DNA of 64,000 bases, taken from contig JAUCGE010000001.1 in the NCBI GenBank assembly GCA_030377965.1, positions 1 to 64,000 of the forward strand, written 5' to 3'. The translations under genes were made by a program, and so were the position numbers. The stretch's first letter is position 1, and every line of letters starts with the position of its first letter. This document shows positions 52,601 through 59,487 of this stretch, in pieces. The notes under the pieces were generated by a model. The model was not told the origin of the DNA. It was given only the letters and a program-made list of their open reading frames with translations, and did no database searches. This DNA is from Desulfobacterales bacterium HSG16 (lineage in GTDB: Bacteria; Desulfobacterota; Desulfobacteria; Desulfobacterales; HSG16).

Positions 52601-53349
52601 TTTATAAAAATTGTTGTTAACGAAGTAAAGCTGTCTAAATTCAGAGATAAACTTGTAAGGTTATTATTAGATAAAATAATATCCGTCAAACCTGTCAATT
52701 TGCTTAGAAATGATAAGCTACCGGTTAGTTTATTTCCTGACAGATTGAGATATTCCAAATTAAATAAATTCTGAATGTTCGAAAGATCACCTTCAATGGC
52801 ATTCGATGACAGGTTGATATACGCTATATTTGGGCAACCCGATAAATCAGGTATCTCAGCTATTTGGTTTGAGACAAGGTATAAATGAGATAGTTGCGGA
52901 AAACTCAATGGCGGAATTTGCCCCAACAAGTTATTAATACTCATGTTGATATGGGTCAACTCTATTAGATTGTTTATTTCGGAAGGAATGAAACCGCTCA
53001 GATTATTTGTATATAATTTAAGCTCCGTAACATGCCCACCTGAAACAGTTACGCCTTTCCATGTACTGCAATCCGATGCAGTGTTCCAGCCTGTTTTGTC
53101 CGTCCATCCATGTCCATTTGTATTAGCATACAATGACATCAATGCCTCACATTCCATTTGAGGAATACCTGTTGTAGATACATCACTACAGTCAACCTGC
53201 CCGAAAGCAAGCGAATTAGAGAAAAAGAATAGACAAAACAGCATTATGAGAGTGCAAGAGATTGACTTTTTAAAAAAGGAGCATTGGGATATTGACAAAA
53301 AATTAAGCTTGTGGCGGTGATGACTTTTAATATTTCTTGAGTAGATCAT
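46690..53349 (-). CDS. Giant secreted multidomain protein with CLCA-type metalloprotease motif
   Basis: A 2219-residue exported protein. Order: signal peptide (about residues 28-50), cysteine-flanked leucine-rich repeats (60-290), six fibronectin-III-like domains (about 295-850; WTDNSSDETGF and YSYAVKATNSVGDS recur), four near-identical 100-residue repeats (about 855-1250), an SdrD-like linker, a protease-like region with HESGHYLLGFYDE (H1502, E1503, H1506, G1510, D1513, E1514), a further beta region with a carboxypeptidase-regulatory-like segment, one fibronectin-III domain (about 1985-2080), Asp-rich calcium repeats (DADGDGMYD, DNDGDGLEN) and a dockerin-like C-terminus (GDVDCDDTVDLEDA, ADVNDDDQIG). 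GGAGG lies 8 nt before the ATG. Probably a cell-surface or matrix protease-adhesin. Confidence 0.9.
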   Translation of the reverse strand: MIYSRNIKSHHRHKLNFLSISQCSFFKKSISCTLIMLFCLFFFSNSLAFGQVDCSDVSTTGIPQMECEALMSLYANTNGHGWTDKTGWNTASDCSTWKGVTVSGGHVTELKLYTNNLSGFIPSEINNLIELTHINMSINNLLGQIPPLSFPQLSHLYLVSNQIAEIPDLSGCPNIAYINLSSNAIEGDLSNIQNLFNLEYLNLSGNKLTGSLSFLSKLTGLTDIILSNNNLTSLSLNLDSFTSLTTIFINENQIEGVLSPLAIYPLNYNLSYNKIAPSDYNDTDLKHFLDINTQTIPPTNVAATDITDTSAKITWNMPYDPPLPAPGNFFGGYYQIMHSTISLTGPWTLAGQTTDKEATELTITISPGTTYYVVVQTYTPALQGIGNTSFTSVATTPIAIMSPLAPPTDIAATPFSTQIDLSWTDTNSSETGYKILRNNVLIHTTSANTTFYSDTGLTCNTTYNYEIKATDGANDSIETPTPTICTTLVCSGTAKPNSPTALIASDISQTQIDLSWMDNSANETGFKIFRDGSLIYTTAANAISYSDSGLACGAAYSYAVKATNSVGDSIEAAATGVTMVCTLPPNAPTGLIAANATATLIHLSWTDNSSDETGFKIFLVGSSTPFHTTSADVTSYTDSGLTCGTSYSYAVKATNSVGDSASISTSTTTGLCAPTALIAIEASGTQIDLSWTDNSLDEDGFRIYRNGIVYGVVPQNETSFSDSNGIVCGMSHTYEVRAYKLVGIGSEESTGTSASETTTCPVTPPNAPSNLVLTAISETQIDLSWTDNSDNETGFSILRDGLPHYTAPAGVTSYTNYGLSCGTTYSYAVNAINSVGGSAAVIESQGTNSCFHIPSNVTTYLANSITQTTANSGGNVTSDGGASVTAKGVCWNTSQNPTTANSKTLNGSGTGSFSSSITGLSPNTTYYVRAYATNSIGTGYGNQVSFTTPQAITLPTITTYSVGSISQTSAASGGNVTSDGGASVTAKGVCWNTSQNPTTANSKTSNGSGIGSFSSSISGLSPNTTYYVRAYATNSIGTAYGNQVSFTTPQAITLPIITTYSVGSISQTYAASGGNVTSDGGATVTARGVCWNTSQNPTTANSKTLNGSGTGSFSSSITGLLPNTTYYVRAYAINSLGTGYGNQISFTTPQAITIPTVTTYSASSITQTTANSGGNVTSNGGATVTARGICWNTSQNPTTVNSKTTNGSGTGSFSSSITGLSSNTTYYVRAYATNSAGTAYGNQITFKTGADGLGFRIWIDKNGNNIYDSGEGVSASHVKVNTENSERGVTDSQGIIQLQNINDNSRLYAYKEYFGFDTPKGVDSNFDNIRSRNPYYAANSTGSINGKGYNFVMASDIRTANGAYYDFPGQGKTLQNTLKDSQGNILVQLVHPKIEWNLVVAFEEAQSLAFYEKVKTGFRKYADYMYNFTDGYFVVRNVVLVKNAFKDTDQWNYCDVQIKNNVWPYAYIFGNRYNGIENHIYMGKDWERAEPDGYNWYSTLGHESGHYLLGFYDEYLSGTGRKKSDGGWVYRLNRDGDSGEPNEFPKNYELMEYQYNSHEMSDTTDYFPWSQPYVSSQVTKQLFIKKDSCWDYFKSYYQNDIRQLFILKGITGFSDAFFNNLILPPHLSGSYPGSDRTKRNEPLTMNRNTVNFIEWNFSSKRSAANASHDIFDAVVTVVDREGLPISNADVWLVSKDRKSYQGKTDKIGDTKCGSLLRGKTLEAYFKGAKAELVIEQKSSFYTIVLPISSDSRRKTARSSHESGFIISAVPDDADPKQLTIKVSGTSLSTSPILKLSQSHNYSVNVPLTMAAANLHSGTARCEYDSGILEASDNSIQSLNPFAIFSTEMGPVSGYKAPNGELEMVYSQDSFSGSGAFAIVNNTTPVPPNTGLIHTGHTWSFGFSNSIGTVKNIVLNIDISSFSQKTGMNLYGWDMHNQTWNLIPSGHANQKHFAISLATIEYDAYALFLASQANDPDPPNSITDFTVETGSTGWSIDLHWKAVSDNAGVFAYEIRYSTKPVSETNWDECITLDNVPAPATAGTIQEMTIEMPDPDTEYYFGIQAIDGSGNASQLTALNTPVKSHATDADGDGMYDVWETAHGLNTGIDDSQNDNDGDGLENIREYEYKTDPLDIDSDNDGNSDGREIEDQTDPLDSDSYSCDPGDVDCDDTVDLEDAVLVLSVISGIPSENVDLKADVNDDDQIGIPEAIYILQDIAGMP
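49600..50800 (-). repeat. Four 300-bp tandem repeats within the giant gene
   Basis: The same segment (for example GGATTTTGCGA) recurs at about 49762, 50062, 50362 and 50662, exactly 300 bp apart. The units encode GGNVTSDGGA, KGVCWNTSQNPTT, GLSPNTTYYVRAYATNS and YGNQVSFTTPQAI. Units differ at few positions, so they are recent or homogenised by gene conversion. Confidence 0.93.
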
Positions 53350-53592
53350 GTTGTTACCTCCGAATAATGAAAAAGGTTTAATATTAGCGTATAATGGTCT
53401 TCTGATAGCCTAAAAAAACGAGCATTCATCTAAGCATCAGCGTTTGTCAAGCTGATACTTCTCTTAATTACCTCATTATATATTCCGTAACCTTTTTGAT
53501 TAAACCGATGCCTGTAAAGCCAAGGCATCATGTTAAAATTGTGTTACAGAATTTTTGCTGAGATATTTACTTGAGTTCAGTCATAGAAGGCA
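53350..53592. other. Leader of the giant gene, no gene seen
   Basis: This AT-rich gap holds the Shine-Dalgarno and presumably the promoter of the minus-strand giant gene. TTGACA on the minus strand near 53450 has no good -10 at standard spacing. No repeat or ORF is supported. Confidence 0.4.
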
Positions 53593-53721
53593 TCAGCGTT
53601 GCCAGATATGCTTCACTTTCTGCAGCCGTACATCGTGTGTAGCCGGAATCCCTCCGCACACCAGCAAGATTGAAATAAAAAAGAATGCCTGAATTAACCG
53701 TGTGTTATCGAATCGCTTCAT
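53593..53721 (-). CDS. Small exported peptide or truncated secreted protein
   Basis: A 42-codon frame starting MKRFDNTRLIQAFFFISILLV, a typical signal peptide or single membrane helix, followed by only about 17 residues. GGAGG lies 7 nt before the ATG at 53721 in a context resembling the giant gene's start. It may be a real small membrane protein or the 5' stump of a secreted-protein gene. No family recognised. Confidence 0.45.
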   Translation of the reverse strand: MKRFDNTRLIQAFFFISILLVCGGIPATHDVRLQKVKHIWQR

Positions 53722-54021
53722 AAAATGACCTCCGTAAATTGATTCAAATATCGTCGGATCAGCAACAGCGTAACCCAACAGTGTCTGACTTTCAGCTTGA
53801 TATCCCTGAAGGATACATCCGTTACTCGATTTTGACAACCCTTAAATTTATTCCGATTATCCCTTTCCCATTTTCTCCATCATCTGCTTGCTTTTTAAAA
53901 CAGATGAAAGTAAGATTTGAAGATTGAAACAGCCGTGTAAAATCGGATCAAGTGAAATATGGCCGGAGGGTATCATGATAACGAAACTGAAATTTACGGG
54001 AACCGATCAAGGAAAAAAAAT

Positions 54022-55758
54022 ATGAAATCACCCGAAAAATATCCTCTACCCGAACGAATAGGAGATCCGAATCTTTTGACCGGAAGGGAAAACGAATTCG
54101 AAGATTTCGAGCAGTGGCTTGCCGGAATCCCAAAAAAACTTTCGAAATCAAGAGTCATTCTCGGCAGAAGAAAGAGCGGGAAAACCGCTTTTGTACAGCG
54201 TATTTTCAACAGACTGTGGAGCGAGCAGGGCGAAATCATACCTCTATATTTCACTTTTCCTGAAAAAAAGATCTGGTATCCTGAATTTGCAATCCAGTAT
54301 TATCGAACATTCGCATCTCAATATATTTCATTTCTGGAAAAAAACGAAGAAATGGTGCGAAGTCCCATGACTCTTGATCAGATCGAAGAATACGGCAGAA
54401 GCAACTCTATTGATCCTCTGGTTGTCGATATCGAATGGCTCAATCGCAACGAAGAAAAAAAGAGATATGATCTGATGTGGGAAACAGCTTATTCCGCACC
54501 GGATCGCTTTGCCGCATTTTTTGACCGTCGAATTCTCGTGATCATAGACGAATTTCAATATATCGGAACTTGTGTATACCGAGATGTGACAAAACAAAAT
54601 GCTGATGAAACCCTGCCTGGAAGCTATCATGACGTGGTCGAATCCAAGCTCGCCCCCATGCTGGTTACCGGCTCCTATGTCGGATGGATGGTCAATCTGA
54701 TGGCCAGTTACCTTGAAGCCGGAAGGCTGGACAGATATTACATGGCTCCGTATCTTACGCGGGAAGAAGGTCTGTTTTCGATTTACAGATATGCGGAAAT
54801 TTACGATACACCGATAACCAATGAAACCGCGGAACAGATCAACAGCCTCTGCATGTCCGATCCGTTTTTTATTTCATGTATCTTCAGAAGCAAATATCGA
54901 GGCAAAGACCTGACAGCCCGCAAGGGAGTTATCGAAACTGTCGATTATGAAATCACGGGCAGACATTCCGGACTGTCCGCCACATGGAAAGAATATATAG
55001 ATAAGACCGTAAAGCGAATCAATGATGCCAACGCAAAAAATATCCTCTTACATCTGAGCAAGAATGCAGACAGAGAATGGACTCCAAAGGAACTCAAGGA
55101 GAAACTGCAACTTGATCTTTCGAAAAACGAAATTCATGAAAGATTGAATCTCATGCGCGAATCCGACCTTATAGAAGAGGGTGGTTCCGATTCTCATTAC
55201 AAGGGATTGAAAGACGGCACACTTTATCTGGTTTTACGTAACCGTTTCGAAGGTGAAATAACAGGATATGCTCCAGATTTAAAAAACGATTTCAATGAAA
55301 AACTCGAACAATTGAAAGAAGAACGACGTTCTCTCAAAGGAAAACTCGGCAACCTTGTCGGAAAATTCGCGGAATATCAGTTAGCAACGGAATTTCGAGT
55401 CAAAAAACGCTTTTTGCTATCCGACTTTTTTTTAAATGTCAAAGACAAAAAACGCTTGAATATCATAGATGTCAGATTACGGGAAAAATTCCAGCGCTCT
55501 GATGGAAAAGAGATGGAAGTTGATGTGGTGGCAAAATCGGATTGTGGAAGAGTCGTCGTAGTTGAAGTGAAAAAGAGAAAGAAGAAAACGGGAATTGGAG
55601 ATATTCGGGATTTTTTCGAGAAAACAGAGGTTTATGCTAAAAAATATCCAAAAAAGAAAATTCTGCCTGCATTTTTATCTGTCGGGGGATTTACAGCACC
55701 TGCGAGAAAGCTTTGTGAAGATCGGGGGATTGGATTTGCAGAGAATATTTTTGCTTAG
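54022..55758 (+). CDS. P-loop ATPase fused to a PD-(D/E)XK nuclease-like domain
   Basis: A 578-residue protein. Seen: ATPase domain with Walker A GRRKSGKTAF near residue 49, Walker B RRILVIIDEFQYIG near 172, as in archaeal-type DEXX-box ATPases; a winged-helix region (WTPKELKEKLQLDLSKNEI, about 350-390); then a PD-(D/E)XK-like domain at the end (GKFAEYQLATEF, EMEVDVVAKSDCGRVVVVEVK with D and E-V-K). Fusions like this occur in mobile or defence-related ATPases, but the role is unknown. The ATG at 54022 has AAGGA upstream; an ATG at 53959 is open but lacks a site. Flanked by duplicated antitoxin copies. Confidence 0.8.
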   Translation: MKSPEKYPLPERIGDPNLLTGRENEFEDFEQWLAGIPKKLSKSRVILGRRKSGKTAFVQRIFNRLWSEQGEIIPLYFTFPEKKIWYPEFAIQYYRTFASQYISFLEKNEEMVRSPMTLDQIEEYGRSNSIDPLVVDIEWLNRNEEKKRYDLMWETAYSAPDRFAAFFDRRILVIIDEFQYIGTCVYRDVTKQNADETLPGSYHDVVESKLAPMLVTGSYVGWMVNLMASYLEAGRLDRYYMAPYLTREEGLFSIYRYAEIYDTPITNETAEQINSLCMSDPFFISCIFRSKYRGKDLTARKGVIETVDYEITGRHSGLSATWKEYIDKTVKRINDANAKNILLHLSKNADREWTPKELKEKLQLDLSKNEIHERLNLMRESDLIEEGGSDSHYKGLKDGTLYLVLRNRFEGEITGYAPDLKNDFNEKLEQLKEERRSLKGKLGNLVGKFAEYQLATEFRVKKRFLLSDFFLNVKDKKRLNIIDVRLREKFQRSDGKEMEVDVVAKSDCGRVVVVEVKKRKKKTGIGDIRDFFEKTEVYAKKYPKKKILPAFLSVGGFTAPARKLCEDRGIGFAENIFA

Positions 55759-55837
55759 AGATTTGCAAAAAAAATAAAGATGCTCCCAAATTTCATGAAG
55801 TTCAATATTCCGGTCTGAAAATGAAACATGTTTAGTC

Positions 55838-56076
55838 ATTTTCCCTCAAACTCCTCAAGTATCTGTTCCGGCAGGGGGCATCAAAATCATCGGGAACATT
55901 AAACTCCCCCTTGCAAAGCCCGAAAGGTCTTGGCTCAACAGCTTTTTTTTTCAATACGCCTCAATTCGAAAACCGGTCTGCCGTCACGGGTGATAATTAA
56001 TGTCTCGCCGGATTCAGCACGGCCAAGATAGGCGGAAAGATTGCGTTCTATTTCTTTTACATTTACCTGAATCATA
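55838..56076 (-). pseudogene. Decayed duplicate of the Phd antitoxin gene
   Basis: Aligns over its length with 46276-46515 but has at least two frameshifts: a missing base at the codons for the LPEH region and an extra T in the run near 55940. The first 35 codons (IQVNVKEIERNLSAYLGRAESGETLIITRDG) remain readable. Upstream sequence to about 56185 is also duplicated, with the Shine-Dalgarno region intact. Confidence 0.88.
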
Positions 56077-56181
56077 AAGTGTCTCCTTTTCTATAGCGGT
56101 ATCTTGCCTGTGCCTGAATATTCCGAAAAGAGATTTTGTAGATTTTTTTCACAGGGTGTCAATAGTTGTCTGTCGAAGCTC

Positions 56182-56641
56182 TGGCAGGAGTTTCGGCTGC
56201 CTATCAATATACAAGCTCTGAAGGAAAGACTGCCAGATGAGTCGGAACGCGCAGCAGCTATCAGACTTGATATCAAAGTGGATCGTACAACCACCCTGCG
56301 ATGGCATCAAAGATATGAAGAGCATGGACTCGATGGATTGATTGATGTGCGAATTGGGCGGAACAGGCCTGTACCAAAGGAAATATGCACTACAATCTGT
56401 ACGTTGCGGCGTGCAGATCCGAATATAGCTGTGGAAGCCATTATATCAAACCTTGAAGAATACTATGATTTCAAGATAGTGGCACAACGGTAAAAAAAGT
56501 GTTGCGAGAAAAGGGCCTGAATCGTCGACCTGGCCCACAAAAGGGAGACTCTACGTCAGGAGAGCAGCGCCTGAAATTGGGTGGAATGAAGTTATTGGAA
56601 GCGGCGTTTGTGGAAGCAGGCTACGTTGGAGCATTGGCTTG
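56182..56641 (+). pseudogene. Transposase helix-turn-helix fragment, frameshifted
   Basis: First frame: LPDESERAAAIRLDIKVDRTTTLRWHQRYEEHGLDGLIDVRI, a winged-helix or HTH domain as at the N-terminus of IS630-like transposases, then CTLRRADPN and LEEYYDFKI. Near 56488 the frame breaks; the next frame gives TVKKVLREKGLNRRPGPQKGDS and LKLGGMKLLEAAFVEAGY before a stop. No catalytic domain follows. The 5' side fuses with the duplicated antitoxin upstream region. Confidence 0.7.
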
Positions 56642-57029
56642 ATCTATTGATCTATAGTTGCATATGTCGAAGATCTACCGAGACCCGTTGCTCCTGTACC
56701 GCCTGATACGAGCGGAAGGGATAAATCAGGACGATTACTTCCCGAAAACGGTATCTCAAAAAACCTGAAGACCCCATAGGCCCTGGATTCGCAAGTGTTT
56801 CTGAAAAAAGGGAAAATATGAACCCGGATAACTTCCAGGTCAGCAAGACCAGTGAAGAGGTAATTGAACGCAAACTGCTTGGCTTGATAGCCAGCCCAAT
56901 ATTGCCAAAGCCATGAGCAAAATCGCAAACGAAGCAAAACTGAAATGAGAAAAGCCGGTCATGATGGGCATAAAAACATGCCCAGCATGAACTTTTGCAA
57001 GCTCTCTGCCGGTCTTCAGCCGAGAAGCG
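56642..57029. other. Intergenic debris, no gene supported
   Basis: Short frames on both strands occur but none has a credible start or a recognised domain. It probably contains the rest of the mobile element that left the HTH fragment. Confidence 0.4.
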
Positions 57030-58283
57030 TTAAATACCCATATCCTCAATCAGAGGATTGATCTTCCTTTTTCCATCAACTTCGATAACAGCAAGATATG
57101 TGAATAAATCAAACTTTTCTGCATTCATGATGTCAAATTTTCTTTCTGCCAGAAGTTTGAGATGTTCTGCATCCAGAAGCTCCAGTATTTCTCTGCCCAG
57201 TTCGTCTGCGCTTTTGACTGCGGTTTCTTTTGTAATTTTCTGTCCCAGGCTGATGACAAGTGCACGATTGACTATCTGCATAAGCTGTCCGACACATCCG
57301 CCTGATTTTTCTATGCAGTAATCGAGAGCGTCTTTTTCAAGAAAGGAATCAGCATCTATTCGATTGTCAACGACCTGTGCGAGCAATGAGACTGTTTTTG
57401 GTGTAACAGGAACCACAGGGAGTTTAAATATCTTGAAAAAATCCGCCGATGGAGCGCCTTTAATATCGAAACAGGCATTGACAGGAACTGAAAAAACTAT
57501 ATTAGCGTCTATTCCTTTTATCAGGTAGGAATTTTCGCAAAAAAGCCGCTTGTAATTTGCAATGGGTATTTTCGGGCTTCCGTCTATTATGAACATGATA
57601 TCTTTTCCCCTTCCAAGCTCTCTGAGCTGAAAACGAAGTTCATACAATGCGGCATTAAACTTGTCTATTAAAAGAAAGGGGTTTTTTCTGTTTATTTCGC
57701 GTATAGTTTCTGCAATCTTCGAACCTGGCAAAAACGCTGATTTGAACGCACTTTTGTTTTTTGCGAACTTTAAAAATGCAGCATCTCTGGATAGATCAAT
57801 CAGGCAGGCTTCTTCAAGTTCCTTTTTCACTGTTTCCGCAGACAGCCATTTATAAAGAATATCATTCAAATCGACAGAATCAAAATTAATCGATTCTTCA
57901 CCTGTTTTTATCAGAAGGCTCGATATCAGAATTACCAGAAGATCTTCAGGCATGAAATCGGCAACCGGAAATTCTTTTTCGATGTCAATGAAAACGGAAA
58001 AATACCGTATACTGTCATCGACATAATTTTGAAGTCTTTTGAGTTCTATGCTTTTGCCGCATCCTTTATGACCTGAAAGGACAATCTTTTCGAATGAACC
58101 GGTCAATTCCTGAACCTGATGTTTATCAATATTGAGGTTGTATTTTATCCGTTCGATGTATTCTCTGCCCCGGACACGATCCAGGCTGACATAGATCCTT
58201 GAATCTGTCGGGCTGATTTCAAAAGAAGATTCTGTAACAGTACGGGCCTGAAATCTGTTTGTTATCGGAAATTTGTAATTCAT
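57030..58283 (-). CDS. P-loop NTPase, STAND/AAA-like
   Basis: A 417-residue ATPase. Seen: Walker A LSGHKGCGKSIEL near residues 69-81 and a Walker-B-like strand IMFIIDGSPKI near 231, where the Glu/Asp after the first Asp is missing, so hydrolysis may be weak. The rest is helical with a winged-helix-like end (FDLFTYLAVIEVDGKRKINPLIEDMGI). Similar ATPases of about this size occur in defence and signalling contexts as regulatory switches. No adjacent effector is visible: asparaginase lies 67 nt upstream on the same strand. Confidence 0.75.
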   Translation of the reverse strand: MNYKFPITNRFQARTVTESSFEISPTDSRIYVSLDRVRGREYIERIKYNLNIDKHQVQELTGSFEKIVLSGHKGCGKSIELKRLQNYVDDSIRYFSVFIDIEKEFPVADFMPEDLLVILISSLLIKTGEESINFDSVDLNDILYKWLSAETVKKELEEACLIDLSRDAAFLKFAKNKSAFKSAFLPGSKIAETIREINRKNPFLLIDKFNAALYELRFQLRELGRGKDIMFIIDGSPKIPIANYKRLFCENSYLIKGIDANIVFSVPVNACFDIKGAPSADFFKIFKLPVVPVTPKTVSLLAQVVDNRIDADSFLEKDALDYCIEKSGGCVGQLMQIVNRALVISLGQKITKETAVKSADELGREILELLDAEHLKLLAERKFDIMNAEKFDLFTYLAVIEVDGKRKINPLIEDMGI

Positions 58284-58350
58284 TTATTTTCCCTTTCTCA
58301 CTGGTTAATGCAATCTTTTTTCTTGCCATAATGACTTTATAAAGAATTTG

Positions 58351-59379
58351 TCATCTGGTCATGCCCGATGTCAGTTCACCGCACAGATTTTTCTGCATTA
58401 ATTTTCGTACATCTTCTACAGATCTGTCATCGGCCAAAAGGCATATCATTTTAGCAAGAGCCGCTTCTGTAGTCATGTCGTATCCAGAAATCACGCCTGC
58501 TTCTGCAAAAGCTGATCCTGCTGCATAGGCTGCCATGTCAACTCTTCCTTTCAGGCACTGAGTGCAATTGACTATGATTGTTCCCTGGTTTGATGCCTTT
58601 TCCAATACCGAAAGCAGCTTTGAATCATGATCCGGGCCGTTTCCGACTCCAAAAGTTTCCAGAATCATGCCTTTTATGGGCGGCTGAAGAATATTTTCGA
58701 TGGTTTCGGCTGAAATTCCAGGGAAAAGGCGCAATGCTGCCACTCCTGCTTTATTCGGTTTTTTCATTGCAAATTCAAACTGTTTGTTCGATGAAGGTAA
58801 TATTGCTTTTTGGTTGACATCAATATTGATTCCCACGCTTGCAAGAGGCGGATAATTTGGAGATGAAAAAGGGTCGAAGCTGCCTGCATCGCTCTTGACC
58901 GATCTGTTTCCGCGCAGCAGGTAACTGCCGAAGCAAAGACAGACTTCGGGTATGGCATAATCAGCCGCTATCATCATCGCTGTTATAATATTCTCCCTTG
59001 AATCATTGCGAACTTCACACATTGGAACCTGGCCTCCTGTCAGAATTACAGGCTTGGCCAGGCCTTTCAGAATAAAAGGGAGTGCTGAGGCTGTGTAAGC
59101 CATTGTATCGGTTCCATGCAGAACAATGAAGCCGTCATATTTCTCGTAATTATCGGCAATGTCTCTGGCTATTTCAAACCAGTCTGCTGGTGACATGCAC
59201 GCCGAATCCAGAAGGCGTTCATACTCATGAATATCATATAAAGGCATGATATCTGTCTTTAATTCAGGTATTGACTCCATTTGTTTCTGAAGATATCCAG
59301 TCGCAGGAACATATCCTGAAGATGTCTTTTTCATACCTATAGTGCCGCCGGTATAGGCTATATATATTTTCTTGCTCAT
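58351..59379 (-). CDS. ansA: L-asparaginase, type I
   Basis: A 342-residue asparaginase. Seen: IAYTGGTIGM with the first catalytic Thr (T13), VLHGTDTMAYTASAL near 86 with the second Thr-Asp pair, KPVILTGGQVPM, and GSYLLRGNRSVK; the C-terminal domain contains ETFGVGNGP. The cytoplasmic length and lack of a signal peptide fit type I. It hydrolyses asparagine to aspartate and ammonia. Stands alone; no nitrogen-regulation site is evident. Confidence 0.94.
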   Translation of the reverse strand: MSKKIYIAYTGGTIGMKKTSSGYVPATGYLQKQMESIPELKTDIMPLYDIHEYERLLDSACMSPADWFEIARDIADNYEKYDGFIVLHGTDTMAYTASALPFILKGLAKPVILTGGQVPMCEVRNDSRENIITAMMIAADYAIPEVCLCFGSYLLRGNRSVKSDAGSFDPFSSPNYPPLASVGINIDVNQKAILPSSNKQFEFAMKKPNKAGVAALRLFPGISAETIENILQPPIKGMILETFGVGNGPDHDSKLLSVLEKASNQGTIIVNCTQCLKGRVDMAAYAAGSAFAEAGVISGYDMTTEAALAKMICLLADDRSVEDVRKLMQKNLCGELTSGMTR

Positions 59380-59487
59380 TCAATTTTCTCCCTGTCAAAA
59401 CGATAAACTTTGTTGAAACCATATCAAAACTGGAGTATGATTCAACGATTTAAAAAATTTTATCGATGAAAACAACAAAAACCTGAT

